Origin: an uncultured Desulfovibrio sp.
GTDB lineage: Bacteria > Desulfobacterota > Desulfovibrionia > Desulfovibrionales > Desulfovibrionaceae
Direction: 5' to 3'
Assembly: GCA_934546745.1 (NCBI GenBank)
Contig: CAKTDV010000026.1
Coordinates: 1 to 34,542, forward strand
DNA: 34,542 bases
Shown here: positions 24,251-31,446 of the stretch, piece after piece
How the letters are laid out: every line of letters begins with the position of its first letter
Numbering within the stretch: the first letter of the stretch is position 1
The notes under the pieces: model-generated
Database searches by the model: none
Told to the model about the DNA's origin: nothing
Seen by the model: only the letters and a program-made list of their open reading frames with translations
Position numbers and translations under genes: made by a program

Positions 24251-24547
24251 TTACATGCTGTTGGCAATGGGCTGAATTCGCATCCAGTTCCCCGGCTTCT
24301 GCTGCGCTTCCCAAATATCGACAGCCTGCTGAAGATTCAGCCAGAGGTCTGGCGTTATATTGAATGCGCGAGACAGCCGCAACGCCATATCAACCGAGAC
24401 CGGGGAACGTCCGTTCACAATGGCGGAGACCGTCTTGCGGGAAACGCCTATACATTCGGCAAATGCCGCAATACGCAGCCCCAGCGGCTCAAGATACATT
24501 TCCTTGAGTATATCGCCCGGCAAGGACGGCTTTCTTGTTCGTTCCAT
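24251..24547 (-). CDS. higA: HigA/VapI-family antitoxin (XRE-type HTH)
   Basis: 98 residues, normal length for HigA. A helix-turn-helix lies at about 25-60 (the region IAAFAECIGVSRKTVSAIVN). The family-typical opening PSLPGDILKEMYLEPLGL and the C-terminal LWLNLQQAVDIWEAQQK are present. In an intact system it binds and neutralises the HigB RNase and represses the shared promoter. Here the upstream higB is truncated, leaving only its last 35 codons 12 bases before this start. The original promoter, upstream of higB, has therefore been replaced by sequence from an integrase gene. The ribosome site is G-rich (GGGGG). No defect is visible in higA itself. Confidence 0.92.
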   Translation of the reverse strand: MERTRKPSLPGDILKEMYLEPLGLRIAAFAECIGVSRKTVSAIVNGRSPVSVDMALRLSRAFNITPDLWLNLQQAVDIWEAQQKPGNWMRIQPIANSM

Positions 24548-24559
24548 ATTACCCCCACT

Positions 24560-24667
24560 TCAATGGTAGTTCTGATAATCGACAATGTAGGCATTTCCAT
24601 CTTGAAAGCGAAACGTCAATCTCCAGTTGCCGGAGAGCGTCACGCTCCAGAGTCCAGCAAGATCACC
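24560..24667 (-). pseudogene. higB: HigB-type toxin remnant (C-terminal 35 codons)
   Basis: The minus strand encodes GDLAGLWSVTLSGNWRLTFR and then the continuation to DYQNYH, ending at the stop 12 bases before higA. This is the exact C-terminal core and tail of RelE/HigB-like RNases (WSVTLSGNWRLTF, VDYxxYH). In this frame a TAA stands directly before the Gly codon (24668-24670), and no HigB-like sequence lies upstream. The first roughly 55 residues, with the conserved FxxKGLExFF opening, are missing. The toxin should be inactive. Confidence 0.88.
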
Positions 24668-24674
24668 TTAGGCT

Positions 24675-24788
24675 TTACCCCGGAACACCTTTGAAGCGCC
24701 CGGAAACCTTTGTCCCCCAGCCGCCGTCCGCCAGCTTGTAGGGTCTCTCTCTGGGCTTTGCCGTGCGAATGGCGGTATCCGTCAACAT
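24675..24788 (-). pseudogene. P4-type tyrosine integrase N-terminal remnant
   Basis: From ATG 24788 the frame reads MLTDTAIRTAKPRERPYKLA, then DGG. This is the highly characteristic amino terminus (arm-type DNA-binding domain, DUF4102) of P4-like island integrases. Homology stops after about 23 codons; a further 14 non-homologous codons lead to TAA at 24675. The whole catalytic domain is lost. Position and strand, just downstream of a tRNA 3' end in the same direction, are those of an island integrase. Confidence 0.85.
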
Positions 24789-24798
24789 CTAGGGCATT

Positions 24799-24857
24799 GG
24801 GGGCAACTCCTTTGCGTGGGGAATGGGGGCAACATGCTTGCCCCTAAAGTTACCCCC
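24799..24857. repeat. Short GGGGGCAAC repeats upstream of integrase remnant
   Basis: GGGGGCAAC occurs at 24799-24807 and 24825-24833. Inverted relatives TTGCCCC (24838-24844) and GTTACCCCC (24849-24857) lie next to them. Four copies of a 9-base motif in 60 bases between the tRNA end and an integrase start are what integrase arm-type sites look like; binding is inferred. Confidence 0.5.
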
Positions 24858-24902
24858 CTTTTTTGTGGCTGCACATGCACCTTGGCGAACGTTGAAAGAC
24901 CT

Positions 24903-24946
24903 TAAAAACAGGAAAAGTCCGCTTGGCTCAAGGCTTTGCGGACTTT
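24903..24946 (-). terminator. Intrinsic terminator downstream of tRNA-Ala
   Basis: A 9-bp stem, AAAGTCCGC (24914-24922) with GCGGACTTT (24938-24946), loop 15. On the minus strand the descending arm continues TTTTCCTGTTTTT. It lies 25 bases beyond the tRNA 3' end. Confidence 0.75.
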
Positions 24947-24970
24947 CTCGAACTTCATTGAATGCTTGTT

Positions 24971-25046
24971 TGGTGGAGAAGAAGGGATTTGAACCCTCGA
25001 CCCCCGCCTTGCGAAGGCGATGCTCTCCCAGCTGAGCTACTTCCCC
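24971..25046 (-). tRNA. tRNA-Ala(CGC)
   Basis: 76 bases including an encoded CCA (24971-24973). The acceptor stem GGGGAAG/CTTCTCC contains the G3-U70 pair that identifies alanine tRNA. The D arm has AGCTCAGCTGGGAGAGC and the T arm GAGGGTTCAAATCCC. The anticodon loop TTCGCAA gives anticodon CGC (25011-25013), reading GCG. The 3' end faces the integrase remnant, marking a probable attachment site. Confidence 0.97.
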
Positions 25047-25071
25047 ACAGCGCACCGTGTGCGTTGGAGGT

Positions 25072-25100
25072 GTTCTATGCCAGGATGCCCGTGGCGTCAA
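25072..25100 (-). promoter_or_regulatory. Sigma-70 promoter of tRNA-Ala
   Basis: On the minus strand, TTGACG (25100-25095), a 17-base spacer and TAGAAC (25077-25072). The expected start is near 25065, about 19 bases before the mature tRNA. The -35 box matches the consensus in five of six bases. Confidence 0.7.
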
Positions 25101-25266
25101 GTCTTTTTTGCAAAAAGAACTGTCGCGGATTCGGGGGCGCGGCGCTGTTGCGTTGCTCTCCGGCTTGCGGCATGATACCTCCGGAAGAAGCGGCAGCGTC
25201 CCCCGTGTCGCGTATTCCCCAAGATCCGCCCAGATCCGGCATCGCCGTCACAGCCCAAGGAGTCCC

Positions 25267-26223
25267 ATGCTTTCCATCATCATCCCCATCTACAACGAGC
25301 GCGGCAACCTTCGCGAACTCCACGCCCGGGTGACGGAAGAGGCACGCAAACTGCGTATGCCCTATGAACTGCTGCTTATTGACGACGGCAGCAGGGATGG
25401 CAGCGCCGAAATCCTCGACGAACTGGCGGCCGGAGACGCCATGCTGACGGTCATCCATCTGGCGCGTAACTGCGGCCAGACGGCCGCGCTCATGGCGGGT
25501 ATCGATCATGCCAGGGGGGACATCATCATTCCCATGGACGGCGATCTGCAGAATGATCCCGCCGATATGGGCCGCCTTGTCCTCAAGCTGAACGAAGGCT
25601 ACGATGTCGTGTCCGGCTGGCGCAAGGATCGCAAGGACGCCGCGCTGACGCGCAATCTGCCCAGCCATATCGCCAACCGGCTCATTTCCTTTGTGTCAGG
25701 CGTGCGTCTGCACGATTATGGCTGTTCCCTCAAGGCCTACCGTCGCGAAGTGCTGGATGGCGTGCGCATCTACGGCGAGATGCACCGCTTTATCCCCATT
25801 TACGCCTCATGGCAGGGCGCGCGCGTGACGGAACTGCCCGTCGCCCACCATCCGCGCCTGCACGGCAGGAGCAAGTACGGTCTCGAACGCATCCTCAAGG
25901 TCCTGCTGGATCTCTGCGTGGTCAAATTTCTCGATCGCCATCTGGTCAAGCCCATTTACGTCTTTGGCGGCTTTGGCCTGTTTGCCGTGCTGCTGTCGCT
26001 GCTGACGCTGCTCTGGGCCTTGGGGCTCAAGCTCTTCGCCGGTACGTCCCTGATTCAGACGCCGCTGCCGACCTTTGCCGGACTCTCATTTCTGCTCGGC
26101 GTCAATTCCCTGCTTATGGGGTTGCTGGCGGAGGTGCTGAGCCGTACCTATTTTGAGGCACAGGACAAAAAATCCTATAAGATCAAAAACATCGTTCACG
26201 GCGGCGCGGACGGCGAACGCTGA
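25267..26223 (+). CDS. GT2 polyisoprenyl-phosphate glycosyltransferase (ArnC/DPM1-like)
   Basis: 318 residues. The GT-A domain is at 1-about 225: SIIIPIYNERGN at the start, LLIDDGSRDGSA, and a DGDLQ DxD metal motif near residue 92. HGRSKYGLERILK, just before the membrane part, is the signature of undecaprenyl/dolichyl-phosphate sugar transferases. Two C-terminal membrane helices follow (about 236-260 and about 278-300). It should transfer a nucleotide-linked sugar to undecaprenyl phosphate on the cytoplasmic face. ATG 25267 has AAGGAG 6 bases upstream. It is followed by asnB after 78 bases and later by a small SMR-type transporter that could flip its product. Confidence 0.9.
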   Translation: MLSIIIPIYNERGNLRELHARVTEEARKLRMPYELLLIDDGSRDGSAEILDELAAGDAMLTVIHLARNCGQTAALMAGIDHARGDIIIPMDGDLQNDPADMGRLVLKLNEGYDVVSGWRKDRKDAALTRNLPSHIANRLISFVSGVRLHDYGCSLKAYRREVLDGVRIYGEMHRFIPIYASWQGARVTELPVAHHPRLHGRSKYGLERILKVLLDLCVVKFLDRHLVKPIYVFGGFGLFAVLLSLLTLLWALGLKLFAGTSLIQTPLPTFAGLSFLLGVNSLLMGLLAEVLSRTYFEAQDKKSYKIKNIVHGGADGER

Positions 26224-26301
26224 GAGAGACGCATGCGCGGGGGCGCGTGACAGGCTTCCCGTCCAGGCAGGCAAAGGTGGGCAAAAGGAGAGCTGTTTTC
26301 G

Positions 26302-28200
26302 ATGTGCGGCATTGTGGGCGTTTGGCGGCGGGGGGCGGAGGCCGTTCCCGCCATGCTGGAAAGCATACGGCATCGCGGCCCCGACGGCGGCGGCATCTGG
26401 CGGCATGAGCCCAGCGGCCTGACGCTGGGGCACCGGCGTCTGTCCATTCTTGATCACGCGGGAGGGGCGCAGCCTTTTGCGGCGGGCGACGGCCCCGACG
26501 GCGGCGGTTATGTCCTCGTCTACAACGGAGAGCTTTACAACCATCCCGAACTGCGCGCCGAACTGGAACGGCGCGGTCATGTCTTCCGCAGCAGTCACAG
26601 CGACACGGAGACCGTTCTTCGCGCCTATATGGAATGGGGCGAGGACGCGCCCGCCCGCTTCAACGGCATGTTTGCCTTTGCCCTGTGGGACAAGGCCCGC
26701 CGCAGGCTCTTCCTTGCGCGAGACCGCTTCGGTGAAAAACCCCTTTTCTGGACAGCCAGCGGAGACGGTTTCGCTTTTGCCAGCGAACTTCAGGCGCTTT
26801 TCCACTGGCCGCTGTTTTCCGGCCGCCTTCATGCCGCCAATGTCCAGCGCTATCTTGCCTGGGGCTACTGCACGGCGGACAGGACGATTTTCGAGGGCGT
26901 CCACAGCCTGCCCGCCGGATCCTGCCTGACGCTCGATCTGGGTACGGGCAGAAGGGATGTGCGCCGGTACTGGCGCTTTGCGCTGGAACCGGATGAGTCG
27001 CTGGGCGACGCCGGAGAGGCTCACCTTGTCGAGGAGTTGCGCGCGCTGCTGGTACAGGCTGTGCGGCGGCGTCTGGCCAGCGATGTGCCTCTGGGCCTTT
27101 TTCTTTCCGGCGGCGTGGATTCCAGTGCCATCCTTGCGGCCATGAGCCGTCTGCTGCCTCCCGATCGCATCCACGCCTTTTCCGTGGGCTTTACGGAAAA
27201 AAGTTTTGACGAGAGCGCCTATGCCGCCGAAGTCGCCCGCTACTTCGGCGTGCGCCATCATTGCCGTACACTGGATCTTGACGCCGCGCGGAGGCGTGTC
27301 CGCCAGCTTCTGCCGCGTGTGGGCGATCCGCTGGGGGATGCATCTCTTCTGCCGACGGCCCTGCTGGCCGAATTCACGAGGGAAAACGTCACGGTAGCCC
27401 TTTCCGGCGACGGCGGTGACGAACTCTTCGCGGGCTATGATCCTTTCAGGGCGTTGACCCCGGCCATGTGGTACAGCCGCTGCATGCCGCGCCCCCTGCA
27501 CTGCCTGCTGCGCCGCCTCATGGCGATGGCGCCGTCCTCCGACGCCAACATGAGTCTTGATTTCAAGATTCGCCGTTTTCTGCGCGGTCTCTCCTATGCC
27601 CGGCCTTTCTGGCTGCCTGTGTGGATGAGCCCCGTCGAACCTGCGGAAATGGGCGATCTCTTCGCATCGCCGCTGCCGCCGGAAGAGCTGTATGCGGATC
27701 AGCTGGCCACATGGGAGTGCAACCGCCATCTGTCGCTGCCGGAACAGGCGCAGGCTTTTTTTGTGGAGCACTATCTTTCCGGCGATATTCTGGTCAAGAC
27801 GGATCGCGCGTCCATGCTGTCGTCGCTGGAAAGCCGCGCCGTCTTTCTGGATAACGACATTGTGGATTTCTGCCGCCGTCTCCCCTTCCGCTTCAAGGTA
27901 CGGCGGGGCGTCACCAAGTACATCCTGAAAAAAGCGCTGGAGGGCTGGCTGCCGGAACACGTTGTCAACCGCCCCAAAAAGGGGTTTGGCATTCCCCTCA
28001 ATCTCTGGCTGCGATCCCTGCCCATGCCGCCCTTTCCACAGGAATGCCGCCCGTGGATGCTGCCGGAGGGCATCCGGCAACGGGCCGAAGCCCAGCGGCG
28101 GCGGCGCGGCGATTACCGCCTGTTCCTCTGGGCATGGCTGGCGCTGGCTGGGAGCGCCTTCTTTCAGTTCCCTCCACAGCCGTCTCCGTCCGTCGACTGA
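26302..28200 (+). CDS. asnB: Asparagine synthetase (glutamine-hydrolysing)
   Basis: 632 residues. The N-terminal Ntn glutaminase domain starts MCGIVGV with the nucleophile Cys2 and has the RHRGPDG (about 23-29) and YNGELYN segments. The C-terminal synthetase domain has the pyrophosphate loop LFLSGGVDSSAI near residue 268. Products of this family make asparagine or amidate sugars and peptides. This one lies between a lipid-linked sugar transferase and a small flippase-like protein, so a role in envelope glycan amidation is possible alongside asparagine supply. Ribosome site AAGGAGAG. All catalytic features are intact. Confidence 0.93.
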   Translation: MCGIVGVWRRGAEAVPAMLESIRHRGPDGGGIWRHEPSGLTLGHRRLSILDHAGGAQPFAAGDGPDGGGYVLVYNGELYNHPELRAELERRGHVFRSSHSDTETVLRAYMEWGEDAPARFNGMFAFALWDKARRRLFLARDRFGEKPLFWTASGDGFAFASELQALFHWPLFSGRLHAANVQRYLAWGYCTADRTIFEGVHSLPAGSCLTLDLGTGRRDVRRYWRFALEPDESLGDAGEAHLVEELRALLVQAVRRRLASDVPLGLFLSGGVDSSAILAAMSRLLPPDRIHAFSVGFTEKSFDESAYAAEVARYFGVRHHCRTLDLDAARRRVRQLLPRVGDPLGDASLLPTALLAEFTRENVTVALSGDGGDELFAGYDPFRALTPAMWYSRCMPRPLHCLLRRLMAMAPSSDANMSLDFKIRRFLRGLSYARPFWLPVWMSPVEPAEMGDLFASPLPPEELYADQLATWECNRHLSLPEQAQAFFVEHYLSGDILVKTDRASMLSSLESRAVFLDNDIVDFCRRLPFRFKVRRGVTKYILKKALEGWLPEHVVNRPKKGFGIPLNLWLRSLPMPPFPQECRPWMLPEGIRQRAEAQRRRRGDYRLFLWAWLALAGSAFFQFPPQPSPSVD

Positions 28201-28224
28201 CGTCGCATCCGGGCCTATGGCGTT

Positions 28225-28310
28225 CCTCTCCCTCTGGGAGAGAGGTTACTAAAGAGGATTTTTCCGGCGTTACCGCCGTGTCAAGGCCATTGTTTCCCCT
28301 TGAAGGGGAA
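28225..28310 (+). repeat. Two short hairpins between asnB and the small transporter gene
   Basis: Hairpin 1: CTCTCCC (28226-28232) with GGGAGAG (28236-28242), loop of 3. Hairpin 2: TTCCCCT (28294-28300) with AGGGGAA (28304-28310), loop of 3. Neither has a proper T-run, though TTTTTCC and TGTTTC stretches lie nearby. They may attenuate or protect the mRNA, or be REP-like repeats of this genome. Confidence 0.45.
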
Positions 28311-28336
28311 TGTTTCAGACCATAAAGGGATTTCCC

Positions 28337-28684
28337 ATGAACGGCTTGGCGCATGTGGGGCTTTTGTTGTTCTGTGTGGCTTGCAATACCTGTGCCAATA
28401 TCCTTCTGAAATCGGGGGCCAGGCTGCCGTCCGCGCCGTGGCTGCTGCATGTCATGTCGTGGCGTTCCTTTCTGGGGCTGGCCGTGTTTGGCCTTGGCGG
28501 CGTTGTCTATGCCGTGGCGCTCCGTCGCGTCTCCCTGGGCGTGGCGCAATCCGTTCTTGTGCTCCAGTACGTGGGCATCCTGCTTTGCTCGTGGTTCTTT
28601 TTCAACGAAACCTTCAGTCCGCGCCAGCTTGCGGGCTGCGTCCTGATCATCGCGGGCGTCGTCCTCATGGTGCAGCGGACCTAG
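28337..28684 (+). CDS. Small four-helix SMR/EamA-type transporter (ArnE/F-like)
   Basis: 115 residues, almost all hydrophobic, with four predicted membrane helices: about 6-25, 34-56, 66-86 and 94-112. TM1 holds NTCANILLKSGA, and a QSVLVLQYVGILLCSWFFFNE segment (read in two parts) matches the SMR/EamA half-transporter pattern. Its size is that of ArnE/ArnF, which flip undecaprenyl-phosphate-aminoarabinose. With the ArnC-like transferase two genes upstream, a flippase for a lipid-linked sugar is likely. A multidrug SMR exporter is the alternative; the Glu14 essential in EmrE is not seen in TM1. ATG 28337 has AAAGGGA upstream. Confidence 0.8.
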   Translation: MNGLAHVGLLLFCVACNTCANILLKSGARLPSAPWLLHVMSWRSFLGLAVFGLGGVVYAVALRRVSLGVAQSVLVLQYVGILLCSWFFFNETFSPRQLAGCVLIIAGVVLMVQRT

Positions 28685-28725
28685 AGCATCCTGTCACCTC
28701 ACACCCCCTTTATCGCGAGGGCATT

Positions 28726-30675
28726 ATGAAACCGCTGTATGCCGTACTCTGCGCGCTGCTGCTTGCCATGACGGCGGAACCCGCCGCATGGGCGCGCACC
28801 CCGCTGCTTCAGGAAGGGAAAAAAAGCCTCTATCAGCGCGTTGTGACGCATCCCGGCGCGAAACTCTATGCCGGGCCGGAGGAGGGCGCGCCGATTCTGC
28901 GGCCCGCCATCAAGACCTTTACGGCCATGTACATTTATGGACGGCAGGGAGAGCGGCTGGAAGTGGGCTTTGGATCCGTCAATGCCGACGGTTGGATTGA
29001 CGCGGCGTCCGCCACTGTCTGGCCGCAGGCCATCACCATGCTGTTTACGGACAGGACGGGCCGCGCACCAGTGCTCTTCTTCAGGGATCGGGCGTCGCTT
29101 GACGCCGCCTGCCAGTCCGCCAGCGTCCAGAAGACCATAGCTGGCTACGAAGCCGCTCTGACAGGCGGGGCCGCCCTGCCACCCGATTTTCCCGTCGTGG
29201 CCTCGGAACCTCTGGGAACCGCCGTGGCGGAAAAGAATTTCTATCTTCTGCCGGTGCTGCGTCAGGACGACAGGTATGATCCGCTTCGCCTGCTGGAAGT
29301 GGCCTCCATCAATCCCGGCGTCAGTGAGGATACGAAGGCACTCCCGCAAAAGGAGCTGCGCGCGGGCTTTGCCTTTGTCATTGATACGACCATATCCATG
29401 AAGCCGTACATTGATCAGACGTTGCGGCTCATCCGCTCCCTTTATGACAGGCTGGAACAGAACCCGCACGGCGGGAACATGGCCTTTGCCGTCGTCGCCT
29501 TCCGCAGCGATACGCGCCATAACGCGCAACTGGGCTATACCGCCAGGGTCATTTGCGATTTCAAGAGCGTCAGGGAACGCGGCGATCTGGAAAAGGCGCT
29601 GGCCACCGTACAGGAGGCCACCGTTTCCACGCATGATTTCAACGAGGATTCCTTTGCCGGCATCAAGGAGGCGGCCGACAGCCTGAGCTGGGGAGACTAC
29701 GGAAGCCGTATCATGCTGATGATTTCCGATGCCGGGCCGCTGGGCGCGGGCGATCCCCATTCCAGAACCGGCCTTTCCCCGGAGGCGCTGGCCGATTATC
29801 TTCGCGCCCATAAAATCTATCTGACGGCCCTGCACGTCAAAAGCCCCAATGGCCGCGACAACCATGCCTATGCGGCCAAAAACTATATTGAGCTCACACG
29901 CCAGAGCGACAATCAGGCCAGCTATATTCCCCTTGACGCCGCCACTCCTGCCAAAGGGGCCGCGGCCTTTGACAAGGCAGGCCGCATTCTTGCCGAAAGC
30001 TATGCCGCCATGCTGACGGCCACCGCCGAGGGACGCCTTCTGCGCACGCCCCAGCAGGTGCGGAACAGCGGCAAGACGCCCGAAGAGGAAGCCCGCCGCA
30101 TCGCCGGGGCCACCGGCTATGCCATGCAGCTCCAGTTTTTCGGCAACCGCCAGAAAAGCACCGCGCCGCAGGTGGTGCGCGCCTGGATAGCCGACGCCGA
30201 TCTTGCCAGAATGGAAAGCAATCCCGGCGCGCCCGTGCTGGCCGCGGAACCCGCCGTGCTGCTCACCAAGGGGCAGCTCAGCAATCTCTACCGGCAGCTT
30301 AAGATCCTGTTGCAGGGCAGTGAGGAAGCCTTTCTCAACGGGCAGGACGATTTGTTCGGGCAATTGCGTTCCGCCGCCGCAAGCGTGAGCCGGGATCCGC
30401 AGCGGTTCGCCCTGCGGCCCGATCTGAACCTTGCCCAGAACGGCCTGCTGGACGAGGTTCTTGAGGGGTTGCCCTATAAAAGCCGTGTCAGCGGCCTGAC
30501 CCAGCGGGATTGGGAAAGCATGTCCACCGGCGAACGCGACGCCTTCATCCGCCGCCTGAAAAGCCTGCTGGCCCGCTATGAGGCCTATGACAAGGACGCC
30601 GGCAACTGGGAGAGCTTCGGATCGCCCAATCCCAACGACTGGGTCTACCGCGTCCCGCTCGGGATGTTGCCGTAG
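28726..30675 (+). CDS. Secreted SH3-vWA protein, like the periplasmic part of PpkA
   Basis: 649 residues. A signal peptide (1-about 23, AAWA) is followed by an SH3-like domain (about 35-100, GAKLYAGPEEGAPILR then GWIDAASA). A von Willebrand A domain (about 212-430) has MIDAS residues Asp220, Thr222 and Ser224 in FVIDTTISMKPYID and a later Asp335 in MLMISDAG. A helical C-terminal third has no motif I know. There is no kinase domain. In Pseudomonas PpkA a Ser/Thr kinase is joined through a membrane helix to a periplasmic vWA domain; this protein looks like that periplasmic part made as a free secreted protein. It is the first gene of a four-gene set with the ABC transporter and SUMF1 protein. 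ATG 28726, GAGGG upstream. Confidence 0.75.
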   Translation: MKPLYAVLCALLLAMTAEPAAWARTPLLQEGKKSLYQRVVTHPGAKLYAGPEEGAPILRPAIKTFTAMYIYGRQGERLEVGFGSVNADGWIDAASATVWPQAITMLFTDRTGRAPVLFFRDRASLDAACQSASVQKTIAGYEAALTGGAALPPDFPVVASEPLGTAVAEKNFYLLPVLRQDDRYDPLRLLEVASINPGVSEDTKALPQKELRAGFAFVIDTTISMKPYIDQTLRLIRSLYDRLEQNPHGGNMAFAVVAFRSDTRHNAQLGYTARVICDFKSVRERGDLEKALATVQEATVSTHDFNEDSFAGIKEAADSLSWGDYGSRIMLMISDAGPLGAGDPHSRTGLSPEALADYLRAHKIYLTALHVKSPNGRDNHAYAAKNYIELTRQSDNQASYIPLDAATPAKGAAAFDKAGRILAESYAAMLTATAEGRLLRTPQQVRNSGKTPEEEARRIAGATGYAMQLQFFGNRQKSTAPQVVRAWIADADLARMESNPGAPVLAAEPAVLLTKGQLSNLYRQLKILLQGSEEAFLNGQDDLFGQLRSAAASVSRDPQRFALRPDLNLAQNGLLDEVLEGLPYKSRVSGLTQRDWESMSTGERDAFIRRLKSLLARYEAYDKDAGNWESFGSPNPNDWVYRVPLGMLP

Positions 30676-30699
30676 ACGATCGGCGGACGGTGATCGCCT

Positions 30700-31446
30700 G
30701 TGAGATACGCGCTGCGCCATGTGACGAAACGCTACCGGGGCGACGGCGGCTATGAGCTGGAAATCCGCCGTCTGGAGATAGGGCGGGGGGCGATGATCGC
30801 CGTCACCGGGCCGAGCGGCTGCGGCAAGAGCACGCTGCTGGACATCCTGGGGCTGGCCCTGCGTCCCGACGGCATGGAGGAATTTCTCTTCCAGCCGGAG
30901 GAAGGGCGGAGCGCGCCTGACATAGCGGGCATGTGGGCGGAAGGGCGGCTGGATGATCTGGCGGACGTGCGGCTGCGGCATATGGGCTACGTTTTGCAGA
31001 CAGGGGGCTTGCTGCCCTGCGTGAACGTTCTGGAAAACATGACGCTGACGGCGCGCATGGGCGGCATGACGCGGGAAGAGGCGCTGGAGGCCGCGCGTCC
31101 GCTGGCGGAACGTCTGGGCATCGGACGGCTGCTTGCGGCCATGCCCGCGACGCTCTCCGTGGGTGAACGCCAGCGGGTGGCCATTGTGCGGGCGCTGGCG
31201 CCGCGTCCACGTCTGTTGCTGGCGGACGAACCTACGGCGGCGCTGGATCCGGTCCATGCCGGGCGGGTGATGGACATGTTGCTGGCGGCTGTGGCGGCGC
31301 AGCGGGGCGCGTTGATCATGGTGACACATAATGCGGACATGGCCCGCGACGCCGGATTGCGGGAAGTGCCTTTCCGCATTGAAAGGACGCCGGGCGGTAT
31401 GCGCGCCGTGCTGGACGGCGGGGGAGAGGACGCATGCGACGCCTGA
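30700..31446 (+). CDS. tagT: ABC transporter ATP-binding protein (LolD/TagT-like)
   Basis: 248 residues. Walker A is GPSGCGKST (about 41-49). The Q-loop is in YVLQTGGLLPCVNVLENM, the signature LSVGERQRV and the Walker B RLLLADEPTAALDP. It has the short insertion and ENM segment of the MacB/LolD/FtsE group. It powers the permease encoded next, overlapping it by 13 bases. The start is GTG 30700, 24 bases after the vWA gene. The symbol reflects similarity of gene set and order to TagT of H1-T6SS, not proof. Confidence 0.88.
   Translation: MRYALRHVTKRYRGDGGYELEIRRLEIGRGAMIAVTGPSGCGKSTLLDILGLALRPDGMEEFLFQPEEGRSAPDIAGMWAEGRLDDLADVRLRHMGYVLQTGGLLPCVNVLENMTLTARMGGMTREEALEAARPLAERLGIGRLLAAMPATLSVGERQRVAIVRALAPRPRLLLADEPTAALDPVHAGRVMDMLLAAVAAQRGALIMVTHNADMARDAGLREVPFRIERTPGGMRAVLDGGGEDACDA

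Noticed and set aside
28300..28725. A 791-residue form of the vWA protein starting inside the small transporter gene
   Set aside because: It would overlap the four-helix protein out of frame; the ATG at 28726 begins a clean signal peptide and has a ribosome site.
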